13,785 nucleotides of DNA, taken from CAZYQW01 sp964649825 (lineage in GTDB: Bacteria > Planctomycetota > B15-G4 > JADJEK01). Made by a program: the position numbers and the translations under genes. The DNA lies in assembly GCA_964649825.1 (NCBI GenBank), contig CAZYQW010000043.1:1-13785 (forward strand), given 5' to 3'. Below are positions 5,596 to 13,779 of this stretch, piece after piece. How positions within the stretch are numbered: position 1 is the stretch's first letter; the number at the start of each line of letters is the position of its first letter. The notes under the pieces are model-generated. The model was not told the origin of the DNA and ran no database searches. It was given only the letters and a program-made list of their open reading frames with translations.

Positions 5596-8481
5596 ATGAA
5601 GGTCGCGCCGATCGTCTTGTCCATCGCCGTCCTCGCCGCGGTCGGGTTCTTCGTCTTCGCGGATGACGATGCACCGCGCACGGCGGACGTGACGGAACCG
5701 TTCGAGCATGGTGGTCGAGGCGGAGTCGAGACCGTCGCGAACGAGGACGCCAACTCGACGGAGGCCGGCGCGGAGGGGTCGCTCCCGGGGCCGAGCTCGA
5801 TCCGCGAGCGCGCGGACGCGAAGATCGAGCCGGCGTCCGACCTGCCGCCGCCGGAGCTCGTCGTCGCGAAGGTCCGCGTTCGGGTCGAGTCCGAGCTTCA
5901 CCGTCCACTCGAGGGAGTGCGACTCGCGCTCGAGTCGGGCTTCACGGACCGCGCCTCGGTGCCGGTCCCGTTCGCCGAGTTCAAGGCCGAGGCGTCGACC
6001 GACGGCGAGGGGATCGTCGACCTGGCCGTGCCGACGGTAGGCGTCTTCACCGTGCGGGCCGAGAAGCCCGGCTTCGCGGCGAAGACGATCGGCCCCCTCG
6101 TTCCGGGCGACGACGTGTCGGTGATGCTCGCGCCCGCGTACCGACTCGATGGGCGGGTCGTGGATGACGAGACGGGGAACGAAATCGCGGGAGCGATCGT
6201 CGACGCGCGCGGTCAAGGCGAGGCGACCTCGACGGAGACCGGCGCGGACGGGCGGTTCACCGTCGACGGCCTGCCGCGCGGGGTGTACGCGATTCGTGCC
6301 GTCGCGCCCGGTTACGACCGCGCGCGGGAGGACGGTTGGATCGTCGGGAACGGCGGGTCGAGCGGACTGGAGCTGCGGCTCGGGGCGGGCGTCCGCGTTC
6401 GCGGGCGCGTCATCGCCCGCTCCTCCGGTGAGCCGATCGTGGGCGCGACCGTGACGGTGACGGTGAACGCCGTCGACGATGACGTCGCCGAGCGTTTCTC
6501 GCAGGAGGCGACGACGAACGCGGACGGTCGCTGCGATTTCGAGCCGACGCCGCGGAGCGGAGTCGAGGTTCAAGTCGTCTCGGACGGATTCGCCGTCGGG
6601 CGGAAGCGACTGCGCATCGAGGAGGACGAAGAGGAACACGAGTTCGTGATCGACCTCGCGCGCGGCGGCGCGCTCGCCGGACGCGTCGTGGACGTGGACG
6701 ACGCGCCGATCGCGGGAGCCCGAGTGAGTCTGTCCGGACCGACCGGCCACGTGATCGAGACCGACGCGGCGGGCTCGTTCACGTTCGACCGCGTCCCTCC
6801 CGAGGTCCAGCACGCCCTCGTCGCCGTCGACTCGGCCGGTGCGCTTGCCCCTGCCTCCCTGTCGAACGTCGTCCTCGTGGAGGGAGAAGCTCGTGATGAC
6901 GTCGTGCTCCGCCTTGCGCCCGGGGCGACGGTGCAGGGGCTGGTCGCCGACGCACTGGGGCGTCCCGTGCCATTCGCCCACGTCCGCGTCGAGGACGTAC
7001 CGTCGCCGGTGTGGCGGGCGCTCGGGGAATCCCCGCTGCGCCTGACGGGCGAGGATGGACGCTTCATCCTGCGGTCGCTGCCGGAAAGCTCGATTCGGCT
7101 GTCGGCTCGCCGCGGAGAGGCGGTCGCGGTGCCGGTCGAGCTTCCTCTCGTGGCCGGTGGCGAGCACTCGATCACGCTCGTCCTCGACGAGGGCGCGGTC
7201 GTCGCCGGGATCGTGGTCGACTCGAGCCGAGCGCCGATCGACGACGCGCTCCTCCTCGCGTTCGCGATCGATGACGACTTCCACGTCCCTCCACCGACGG
7301 ACTCGCCGGCCGCGACCGTCGCGGCGGGCACCGACGACCAGGCGCGACGGAGCGCGCGGGAAGCGACCCGCCGCCGCGAACGCGAAATGGAGCGGTTCAT
7401 CGCGCGGAAGTCGCGTGCCCTGTCGCGGGCGACCTCGGGGGACGAGCAGCTGAATTCGTTCCGCGCCCTGACTCGATCCGGTCCGGACGGTCGGTTCGAG
7501 CTCACCGGGCTCGACGAGTCCGAGTCGTTGGTCCTCCTCGTGCGGGCGGAGGGGTTCTCGAGCCGCCACGCGTTCGAAGTGAAGCCCGGCGACGGTCGCG
7601 AGGTCGTGATCGAGCTCCGCCGCCTCCTCGACCTGACCGGCCGGGTCGTCGACGCCCGCACGCGGCGTCCGATCGAATCGTTCCGAGTCACGGCCGCTCC
7701 GCGCGGGGAATCGAACGACGCGCGCGACTTCAGCGACCTGCTCGCGCGGCCATCCGCCCGCGGCGACTCGTTCCGCTCGATCACCGGCGAGTTCCTGCTG
7801 AGCGGTCTTCAGCCGTTGCCCTACGAAGTGACCGCGAGGGCGACGGGGTTTCGGGAATCGAAACCGTTGCTGGTCGACTTCGCCGCGCTCGGCTCGACCT
7901 CGGTCCTGATCGAGCTCGAGTCGGTCGCGATCGTCGAGGGACGCGTTCACGGGCGCGACGGGACGGGCATCCCCGGGGTGCCGGTGTTCCTGCGGCCCGC
8001 CGCGGTCGATTCCGGCGCGTTCGAGACCGGACCGAAGCAGAAGAAACCGAACGTGCTGCGTCGAAACGTGGACCGGAACGGCGAGTTTCGATTCCACGGG
8101 CCCGACCCCGGCGCCTACGAGATCGGGGTCGGCGACCCCAAGGCTCCGATCGCCGGGCCGGCCGCGATCCACGTGTCCGAGGGCGATCGCGTCGTTCAGG
8201 ACTTCTCGATCGACGGACTCGGCGAGATCCGAGTCGAGGTCAAGGGCGACGACGGGTTCCTCCTGCGCGGGGCGCGCGTCCGCCTCCGCGGGGTCCGGTC
8301 GCACCTGAATCGTTCGCTCACCACCGGCGGCCTGGGCCGGGCCGAGTTCTCGGACCTCCCGTCCGACGACTACCAGATCATGATCCTCGCCAAGGACCAC
8401 CAGGCGGCGAAGGAGGCAGTCAACCTGCAGGCGCCCGACCAGCGCGACGTTGCCGTCCGGTTGACGAGACCACCGCAGTGA
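5596..8481 (+). CDS. Large exported protein of about nine carboxypeptidase-regulatory-like (Ig-like) units
   Basis: 961 residues. The N-terminal segment MKVAPIVLSIAVLAAVGFFV is a signal peptide or single membrane anchor, followed by an acidic linker to about residue 88. The rest is serial beta-sandwich units of roughly 80-100 residues (starts near 90, 183, 265, 358, 444, 534, 678, 779 and 876). Typical unit features are a GRVVD-type first strand, P-I-x-G-A-x-V, a D-x-x-G-x-F turn and a final A-x-x-P-G-[FY] strand, for example LDGRVVDDETGNEIAGA and ADGRFTVDGLPRGVYAIRA. These match CarboxypepD_reg-like domains, which are non-catalytic and commonly mediate adhesion or scaffolding. No peptidase motif is visible. 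The sixth unit carries an Arg/Glu-rich, probably helical insertion (about 579-615). The ATG at 5596 has GGGAG upstream. It overlaps the S41 gene by four bases, so the two products are probably made together. Confidence 0.85.
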   Translation: MKVAPIVLSIAVLAAVGFFVFADDDAPRTADVTEPFEHGGRGGVETVANEDANSTEAGAEGSLPGPSSIRERADAKIEPASDLPPPELVVAKVRVRVESELHRPLEGVRLALESGFTDRASVPVPFAEFKAEASTDGEGIVDLAVPTVGVFTVRAEKPGFAAKTIGPLVPGDDVSVMLAPAYRLDGRVVDDETGNEIAGAIVDARGQGEATSTETGADGRFTVDGLPRGVYAIRAVAPGYDRAREDGWIVGNGGSSGLELRLGAGVRVRGRVIARSSGEPIVGATVTVTVNAVDDDVAERFSQEATTNADGRCDFEPTPRSGVEVQVVSDGFAVGRKRLRIEEDEEEHEFVIDLARGGALAGRVVDVDDAPIAGARVSLSGPTGHVIETDAAGSFTFDRVPPEVQHALVAVDSAGALAPASLSNVVLVEGEARDDVVLRLAPGATVQGLVADALGRPVPFAHVRVEDVPSPVWRALGESPLRLTGEDGRFILRSLPESSIRLSARRGEAVAVPVELPLVAGGEHSITLVLDEGAVVAGIVVDSSRAPIDDALLLAFAIDDDFHVPPPTDSPAATVAAGTDDQARRSAREATRRREREMERFIARKSRALSRATSGDEQLNSFRALTRSGPDGRFELTGLDESESLVLLVRAEGFSSRHAFEVKPGDGREVVIELRRLLDLTGRVVDARTRRPIESFRVTAAPRGESNDARDFSDLLARPSARGDSFRSITGEFLLSGLQPLPYEVTARATGFRESKPLLVDFAALGSTSVLIELESVAIVEGRVHGRDGTGIPGVPVFLRPAAVDSGAFETGPKQKKPNVLRRNVDRNGEFRFHGPDPGAYEIGVGDPKAPIAGPAAIHVSEGDRVVQDFSIDGLGEIRVEVKGDDGFLLRGARVRLRGVRSHLNRSLTTGGLGRAEFSDLPSDDYQIMILAKDHQAAKEAVNLQAPDQRDVAVRLTRPPQ

Positions 8482-9758
8482 AGCCGGCGGTCCTGCTCCT
8501 GATCGTCCTTCATTGTGGCGCGACCGTGGTCGCGCGGGCGTCCGATGCGAGCGCGTATCGGAGCGACGTGGAGTTCCTGCTCGACGAGCTGGAGAAGAAG
8601 TGCCGGCACTTGTTCGACCGCAAGGGCGTGAAGTGGGACGCCGTCGAGAAGCGGTTCCGCAAGGAGGTGAAGAAGGTCAAGTCCGACGTGGAACACTTCC
8701 AGCTCGTTCAACGGATCCTCGCGAGCCTGCGCGACGGACACGCGGGGATCGTCGAGATCCACTTCGAGTGGCCGGACGACCAGACACCCGCGGAGCGGAA
8801 GGGGGTGGGGATGAGCTTGTGCCTCGAAGGGAAGACGGTGCTGATCAAGGACTGCCACGGTCCGGCGGCCGCCGCGGGGTTCAAGTCGGGCTGGGAGCTG
8901 AAGAGCATCGACGGCGTCGCCGCGTTGAAGTGGCTGAACGATCGCGCGGACCGTCTCGCCGACACCCACGGTTGTTCGACGCGCCACGCCGCGCTCTACA
9001 ACGCGTGCCACCATGGCTTGGCCGACGTGCCCGGGACGAGTTGGTCGTTCGAAGCGAAGAGCGGCGGGCGCGGCACGAAGAAGACCACGCTCACGTGCGC
9101 GAGCGGCGGCGGGAACGGCGTTCCGAACGGCCCGATCTTCCCTCCCAAGGAACTCACCTCCGTCGAACGTCACGGCTACGGGAGGCTCCCGAGCGGCTTC
9201 GGGTACGCGCACCTCCGCAACGTGCCGCAGAACCTCTGCGAGCAGATGGACGAGATCCTGCGCGGCCTCGGTCCGGTCGAGGGGTTGGTGCTCGACTTCC
9301 GCGCCAACGGCGGTGGCGGCGTCGATCACGACGCGTTCTTCGGCCGCTTCCTCGCGCCGGGCGAATCGTTCGGCGGCGTGCGCGGTCTCGAGACCGGAGA
9401 GCACTTCACCGGCCGGGTCGTCGTCGTCGTCGACGCGGGGACGAGGTCCGCCGGGGAGACGCTGGCGGGTCGGTTCAAGGCGACCAAGCGCGGCTACTTG
9501 ATCGGCCCCACTCCCACCGCGGGGATGTCGGGCCGAAAGGAAGACCTGAAGCTCCCGAGCGGGCTGATGACGGTCAGGGTGACGATCGACTCGTTCTCGG
9601 CCGACAAGGAGATCGAAGGGTACGGCGTCGAGCCGAACGAGATCGTCGCGTTCGACGGCGAGGCGATGGAGGATGGGATCGACCCGTTCCTTCGTCGGGC
9701 CGAGGAGCTGCTGAGGGGCGGGTTTCCGCGAGGAGCGGTGACGTACGGCGCGCAGTGA
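8478..9758 (+). CDS. S41-family (C-terminal-processing / tricorn-like) serine protease homologue
   Basis: 426 residues. A signal peptide ends near VVARA|SD (cleavage about 21/22). Order of parts: a helical N-terminal domain with SLRDGHAG (84-90; His88 is the family's conserved histidine), a PDZ-like segment (about 110-160: GVGMSLCLEGKTVLIKDCHG, then AAAGFKSGWELKSIDG), and the S41 core with LDFRANGGG (272-280), VVDAGTRSAGETLAG (317-331) and a late EGYGVEPNEIV (380-390). Ser324 in RSAGE is the expected nucleophile. The lysine that CtpA-type enzymes carry 25 residues later is replaced: Gly349 lies in PTAGMSG. This matches the branch using G-x-x-T-A-G, so a Ser/His-type site is inferred instead of Ser/Lys. 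The GTG start overlaps the preceding stop as GTGA, implying coupling to the Ig-like protein, a candidate substrate or partner. Activity is likely but not proven. Confidence 0.85.
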   Translation: MKPAVLLLIVLHCGATVVARASDASAYRSDVEFLLDELEKKCRHLFDRKGVKWDAVEKRFRKEVKKVKSDVEHFQLVQRILASLRDGHAGIVEIHFEWPDDQTPAERKGVGMSLCLEGKTVLIKDCHGPAAAAGFKSGWELKSIDGVAALKWLNDRADRLADTHGCSTRHAALYNACHHGLADVPGTSWSFEAKSGGRGTKKTTLTCASGGGNGVPNGPIFPPKELTSVERHGYGRLPSGFGYAHLRNVPQNLCEQMDEILRGLGPVEGLVLDFRANGGGGVDHDAFFGRFLAPGESFGGVRGLETGEHFTGRVVVVVDAGTRSAGETLAGRFKATKRGYLIGPTPTAGMSGRKEDLKLPSGLMTVRVTIDSFSADKEIEGYGVEPNEIVAFDGEAMEDGIDPFLRRAEELLRGGFPRGAVTYGAQ

Positions 9759-9794
9759 CGGGGATGCGCCGCCGCGCGTCGCGACGCCTCTTCG

Positions 9795-12700
9795 TCAGCG
9801 GGCGGGGTCGATCGTCGGCGAGCGATCGACGCGCCGGCGCGTGTTCCAGGTCTGAAGGTACTCGCGATGCTCCGCGTCGTCCGGATATCGCTCGCTCGAC
9901 GGGTACGGGTAACCGGACATCCCGAGGAACGGCAGCGGCTCGACCGACGTCGAGAACGACGAGTTCGCGTCGGCGTCCTTCGCCCAACCGATCGAGCGCA
10001 GCACGAACGTTCGCGTCCACCCTGCCTCGAGGGTCGGCAACGCGCGCGCGTCGAACGCGAGAGCGATCTCCTCGCCGTGATCCATGACCACGTACATGTC
10101 ATCCGCTTCGTCCAGCAGCGGGAGCACGTCGCCGAAGCGCGTGAACGCGCCGGTGTGCCGGCCCCAGTACGTCGCGAACGCCTCGGTCACGTCGTGGTAG
10201 TCGAAGCCGAGCGGGGCGCCGTGGCCACGCTGGATGCGACGCGAATAGCCGCGGTGGCGAAGCTCGGCGGAGGTGGGCTCGAGCGTCGTGAGCCGGGTCG
10301 GCAGCGCGGCGGGTTCCGGATCGGTCGAGACGAACGCCCAGTCCCAATAGACCTGGAGGTTGGTGCGGATGCGAACCCGCGGGTCGTTCGCCGCGATGCG
10401 CCCGGTCAGGTCGCAGACGACCATCTTCTCGCCTCCCGCCGGAAGGCCGACGACGCCGGCGGGGCGAAACCCCCCTTCTCCGTCGCCGACCTCCAGGAGG
10501 GGCGGCGTGAACGCCCACGTTCCATCCTCGGCGAGCGCGCGGTTGATGGACGAGTTCGTCCAGAGGAACCAGCCGAACAGGAACAGGCGGATGCGCGAGG
10601 TGTCCGAGAGGTCGCCGAGGTCGAGGTCGAGATGGTGCATCTCGGCCACGCCCTGCATCGGTGGGGCGCACGCGCGGAACGTATCGACCGTGCTGCGATC
10701 GGCCACGAGGAGACGATCGAGCACGTCCACGCCCCGGTCGTCCGTCGCGCTCACCGGACGCCGCCGCTCGCGCGCTGGATGGAGCGCGAACTCGGGGAAC
10801 GGCGGCACCGCGAACGCGTTGTCGGTCGTGAGGAAGACGTCGTCGGGGTGATCGACGGCGACCAGCCGGACGCGGTCGACGTAGCTGATCTCGCGGAGCT
10901 CCTCGGTGAATCGAAGTCGGAGCTCGCCGTCGATCGGGCGTAGCTGATCGGGCTGGATCGTGACCCAGTCGTCAGGGTTCGGGATCGCACGAACGCCGCC
11001 GCCGAGGTCCAACCCGAGCGGCGACTGGCAAAGCACGTCGGTCACGAACGCGTACCGCTCCCCGTTCCACGCGTAGAGCAATGGACAGGATCCGCCGACA
11101 CGATCGATCTGCTCGATGCGGAATGCGAACGGGGCGTCGACCGTCGACGGCGCCGCCTCCTCGTCGCGGCGCTGCCACTCCGTCGTCCACCGTGGATCGG
11201 TGAGGTCGACGTCGTAGTAAGGCTGGCGCACGCCGTTGGTCCAGAGGATCGAAAGGAGTCCGAGCTGGTCGGCCGCCCCGATCCCGAGCGCGACGGTGGA
11301 ACCACGCACCTCGCGTTTCACGTAGAGGTCGCCGACGCGAAGCTCGACCTTGCTGCCGACGCCGGTGCGGTTCGACTTGTGGCCGACGAGGCGCAGCAGC
11401 ACGCGGTGGTGCCGCGAGCCCCCGTCGTTGTCGAGCACGCGGACGCGGCCGGACTCCTCCAACACGCAGAGGTCTTCGTCCCCGTCCCCGTCGACGTCGC
11501 CGGGGACGATCCGGCGCGCGAAGCCCGCCGCCGGGCCGAACGCCGCCTCGCGGACTGCGAATCGGCCGGCGTGGTTGCCGAGAAGCTCGAAACGGCCGGC
11601 GGCGCCGACGACGAGGTCGAGGAACCCGTCGTTGTCGGCGTCCGTCGATGCGATCGCACGCGCGCCGGTGACGCCGGGAAGCGCCGCCGGGGCATCGAAC
11701 GACCCGTCACCCCGGTTGCGTTGAAGGCGGACGTCTCCTGCGCGGGTCCGCGTGACGAGGTCGAGGAAACTGTCCGCGTCCGCGTCGAAGAGGAGCAACT
11801 CGGACGCACGGACGTCGGCGAGCCCCGCTTCCCGGCCGCGTTCCGCGAAGCGGCCGCCGCGGAGGTTCGAGAACAGCCGGCCCGGGCTCGTCTCGCCGAG
11901 GACGACGAAATCGGTGTCGTTGCCGTTCTCGACGTCGGCGACGTCGACGACGAGCGCATCGCCAGTCGTGGCGACTCCCGCGTCCTGGGTCACGTCGTGA
12001 TAGGTGAGGGCGCGCGGACCGGCGTCGGTGCCATCCCTCTCGTGGGGAAGCGGCGGCAGCCCGTTCGAGAGGAGCCGCAAGCTCGAGGCGCCGCTTGCGC
12101 CGACCAGGAGCAAGTCGAGGTCGCCTTCGTGGTCGTAGTCGAACGCGAGCGCGGCGTACGCGCCGGGCGAGGCGACTCCGGCTTCGTTCGTCTTGTCGGT
12201 CCAGCCGCCGGTGGGCGCGCTGACGAGGAGGAGGTTGCCGGCCGGGCGAGTCAGGAAGACGTCGTGCCGCCCGTCGTTATCGAGGTCCTGCGCGGTGACG
12301 CCGGTGAACGGGTCGCCGAGCGGGTCGAGCCCCAACGCGGCGCCGGCGTCGTCGAAACGAAACGACCCGTCGCCGCGGAAGAACCCGCCTCCGGCGAGGA
12401 GGAGGTCGGCGTTGCCGTCGGCGTCGACGTCGGCCACGTCGAGCCCCGCGACGTTCGCATCGGGCAGCCCCGCGTCCGGCGTGCGATCGCGGAACACGAC
12501 CGCGATCGACGACGGCGCCACGCGCGTGGGGTCGGCGTCGACGCGCAAGAGCCTCCGATCCAGCAGGTCGCTCCATTCCTGCTTCTTCCGATCCGGATCG
12601 GCCTTGAACAGGACGTCGAATCGCTCGCGATACTCCCGGGCGCGTTCGGGATCACGTCGTCGCCAAAGTCCCGCCAGCGCGTTGATCGGTGCGGGGTCGG

Positions 12701-13205
12701 TCGGGTCGAGATCGGCGGCGCGGTTGAACGACGCGATCGCCTCGTCCGTCCGGTCGAGGTTCTTCAGCGTGTCGCCCAGGAAGTAGTGCACGTCGGGGTT
12801 CGATTCGGCGAGTTCACGAGCTCGTGCGAGGTGCCGGCGCGCCTGCTCGTAGTTCTCCTCGAAGTTCGCGGCGTCGAGCAGCCGGTACGCCATCGCTGCC
12901 CCGAAGTGTCCGGCCGCGGAGTTCGGCTCGTCCTGCAAGAGACGCTCGAACCACTCGACGGATTTCCTCGCGTCGCGCGAGCCGCGCAGCGCACATGCCG
13001 CGAGCCCGAAGCGGTTGATGGGGTTGTCGGGCTCGATCGTGATCGCCCGCTCGAACTCCTGCTCGGCTTCGCGATACTTCTCGTCGTCGAGCAAGGCCCG
13101 TGCGCGGATCTGATGCTCGAGGACACGGCCGGCCGGGGGCTCGTCCCTCCGGCAGGATTGGATCGAGATGAGGACGAGCAGGATCGGGATCGCGCGGGCG
13201 GTCAT
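9795..13205 (-). CDS. TPR / FG-GAP beta-propeller / ASPIC-UnbV lipoprotein
   Basis: 1136 residues from the ATG at 13205. MTARAIPILLVLISIQSC is a lipoprotein-type signal with Cys18. Residues 26-200 hold several TPR-like helical repeats (EAEQEFERAITIEPDNP, then DEAIASFNRAADLDPTDPAP). Residues about 237-600 carry seven Asp-rich FG-GAP/VCBS calcium-type turns: DVDADGNAD (259), DLDNDGRHD (307), DYDHEGDLD (356), a degenerate one near 421-432, DADADSFLD (474), DADNDGFLD (522) and DVDGDGDED (570). This count fits a seven-bladed propeller. The ASPIC/UnbV domain follows (about 606-658: SNRTGVGSKVELRVGD ... LGIGAADQLGLLSILWTNG). The last 440 residues are a large domain starting GGSCPLLYAWNGERYAFVTD, for which I know no function. 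Such proteins (CRTAC1-like) are common in Planctomycetota and Acidobacteriota. It follows the small membrane protein by 47 bases. Binding of a ligand or partner protein at the cell surface is inferred. Confidence 0.88.
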   Translation of the reverse strand: MTARAIPILLVLISIQSCRRDEPPAGRVLEHQIRARALLDDEKYREAEQEFERAITIEPDNPINRFGLAACALRGSRDARKSVEWFERLLQDEPNSAAGHFGAAMAYRLLDAANFEENYEQARRHLARARELAESNPDVHYFLGDTLKNLDRTDEAIASFNRAADLDPTDPAPINALAGLWRRRDPERAREYRERFDVLFKADPDRKKQEWSDLLDRRLLRVDADPTRVAPSSIAVVFRDRTPDAGLPDANVAGLDVADVDADGNADLLLAGGGFFRGDGSFRFDDAGAALGLDPLGDPFTGVTAQDLDNDGRHDVFLTRPAGNLLLVSAPTGGWTDKTNEAGVASPGAYAALAFDYDHEGDLDLLLVGASGASSLRLLSNGLPPLPHERDGTDAGPRALTYHDVTQDAGVATTGDALVVDVADVENGNDTDFVVLGETSPGRLFSNLRGGRFAERGREAGLADVRASELLLFDADADSFLDLVTRTRAGDVRLQRNRGDGSFDAPAALPGVTGARAIASTDADNDGFLDLVVGAAGRFELLGNHAGRFAVREAAFGPAAGFARRIVPGDVDGDGDEDLCVLEESGRVRVLDNDGGSRHHRVLLRLVGHKSNRTGVGSKVELRVGDLYVKREVRGSTVALGIGAADQLGLLSILWTNGVRQPYYDVDLTDPRWTTEWQRRDEEAAPSTVDAPFAFRIEQIDRVGGSCPLLYAWNGERYAFVTDVLCQSPLGLDLGGGVRAIPNPDDWVTIQPDQLRPIDGELRLRFTEELREISYVDRVRLVAVDHPDDVFLTTDNAFAVPPFPEFALHPARERRRPVSATDDRGVDVLDRLLVADRSTVDTFRACAPPMQGVAEMHHLDLDLGDLSDTSRIRLFLFGWFLWTNSSINRALAEDGTWAFTPPLLEVGDGEGGFRPAGVVGLPAGGEKMVVCDLTGRIAANDPRVRIRTNLQVYWDWAFVSTDPEPAALPTRLTTLEPTSAELRHRGYSRRIQRGHGAPLGFDYHDVTEAFATYWGRHTGAFTRFGDVLPLLDEADDMYVVMDHGEEIALAFDARALPTLEAGWTRTFVLRSIGWAKDADANSSFSTSVEPLPFLGMSGYPYPSSERYPDDAEHREYLQTWNTRRRVDRSPTIDPAR

Positions 13206-13252
13206 GTCGCGGTCTCGTGCGGATCGCGGGGCTTGGAGGCCAGCCGACCGCG

Positions 13253-13597
13253 TCAGATGAACGGCTTGAACAGCGCGGCGTACCCGGCGGCGACGCCGAT
13301 CAGCACCACCAGGACGGTGAGGATGCCTCGGGCGTCGGGCAGCCGCCGTATCGCGGCCACCGCCGCGCCGAGCAGCAACCAAGCTGCGACCTTCATGAGG
13401 ATCCAGCCGGGCCAGGGCCAGTGGATGCCGAGTCTCGCCAACATGCCGAATCCGCTGACGAGAAGGAGGGCGAGCCCCACGCCGTGGCAGATCACCCAGC
13501 CCTTGCGGCCGGAACCCGAACTCAGGATCGCCCCGAGCGAGAGGAACAAGAGCAGCACCCCCGCGACGTGCAGGACTTTGTAGGTGGTGACGTCCAT
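13253..13597 (-). CDS. Small four-helix membrane protein of unknown function
   Basis: 114 residues with four predicted transmembrane helices: about 8-26, 33-55, 65-83 and 91-110. Polar residues in or near the membrane include His10 (YKVLHVAG), His38 (VICHGVG), His59 and Lys69. Size and the YKxLH opening loosely recall SirB2/YisL-type small membrane families, but I cannot assign one. The ATG at 13597 has GAGG about five bases upstream; a TTG at 13618 would add seven residues without a visible ribosome-binding site. It is the first gene of a minus-strand unit with the TPR/FG-GAP/ASPIC lipoprotein and starts 48 bases inside the right terminal repeat. Heme or quinone binding through the membrane histidines is conceivable but unsupported. 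Confidence 0.78.
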   Translation of the reverse strand: MDVTTYKVLHVAGVLLLFLSLGAILSSGSGRKGWVICHGVGLALLLVSGFGMLARLGIHWPWPGWILMKVAAWLLLGAAVAAIRRLPDARGILTVLVVLIGVAAGYAALFKPFI

Positions 13598-13638
13598 AAG
13601 ACCTCGAGTTCCTCGCAACCGGCCGCGTCAGCGGTCGC

Positions 13639-13668
13639 ATCCTAAGTGGTGTGATTCAGAGTTGTTGA
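13639..13668 (-). promoter_or_regulatory. Possible promoter for the membrane protein / lipoprotein operon
   Basis: On the minus strand TCAACA (13668-13663) is followed after 18 bases by TAGGAT (13644-13639). These are the same boxes as before tyrS, with the spacer one base longer because of the extra T next to the repeat. Pattern match only. Confidence 0.28.
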
Positions 13669-13779
13669 CGTTTCTCCGGGGCCCTCGTCATCGCTTGCTG
13701 CGTTGCTCCTCCTCGACGTATCTCGAATACGCGGTCGTCGTCGCGCCTTGCCAGCGACGACGATGACCTCCGGATAATC
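13645..13779 (-). repeat. Right copy of the 135-bp perfect inverted repeat
   Basis: Exact reverse complement of 1-135; six further bases follow to the end of the window. Relative to the minus-strand genes it has the same orientation that the left copy has relative to tyrS, so each copy reads toward the operon it precedes. It includes the mirror of the 10-bp hairpin. Confidence 0.9.

Noticed and set aside
5575..8400. Long open frame of 941 codons on the minus strand opposite the Ig-like gene
   Set aside because: It is the shadow of a GC-rich coding sequence. The product has no domain pattern, is Arg/Asp/Gly-rich, and lacks a signal or conserved motif, while the plus-strand frame has clear repeated domains.
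9415..9435. GTC trinucleotide run that looks like a microsatellite
   Set aside because: It is in frame and encodes the valine strand before the S41 SAGE motif, which is conserved in the family.
9759..9794. Terminator between the convergent S41 and ASPIC genes
   Set aside because: Only a 12-base self-complementary stretch (9776-9787, GCGTCG/CGACGC) with no proper loop and no T-run; too weak to call.
11379..13583. Long open frame of 734 codons on the plus strand opposite the ASPIC lipoprotein
   Set aside because: The minus-strand protein has TPR, FG-GAP and ASPIC motifs in register; the plus-strand reading has none and spans two minus-strand genes and the gap between them.
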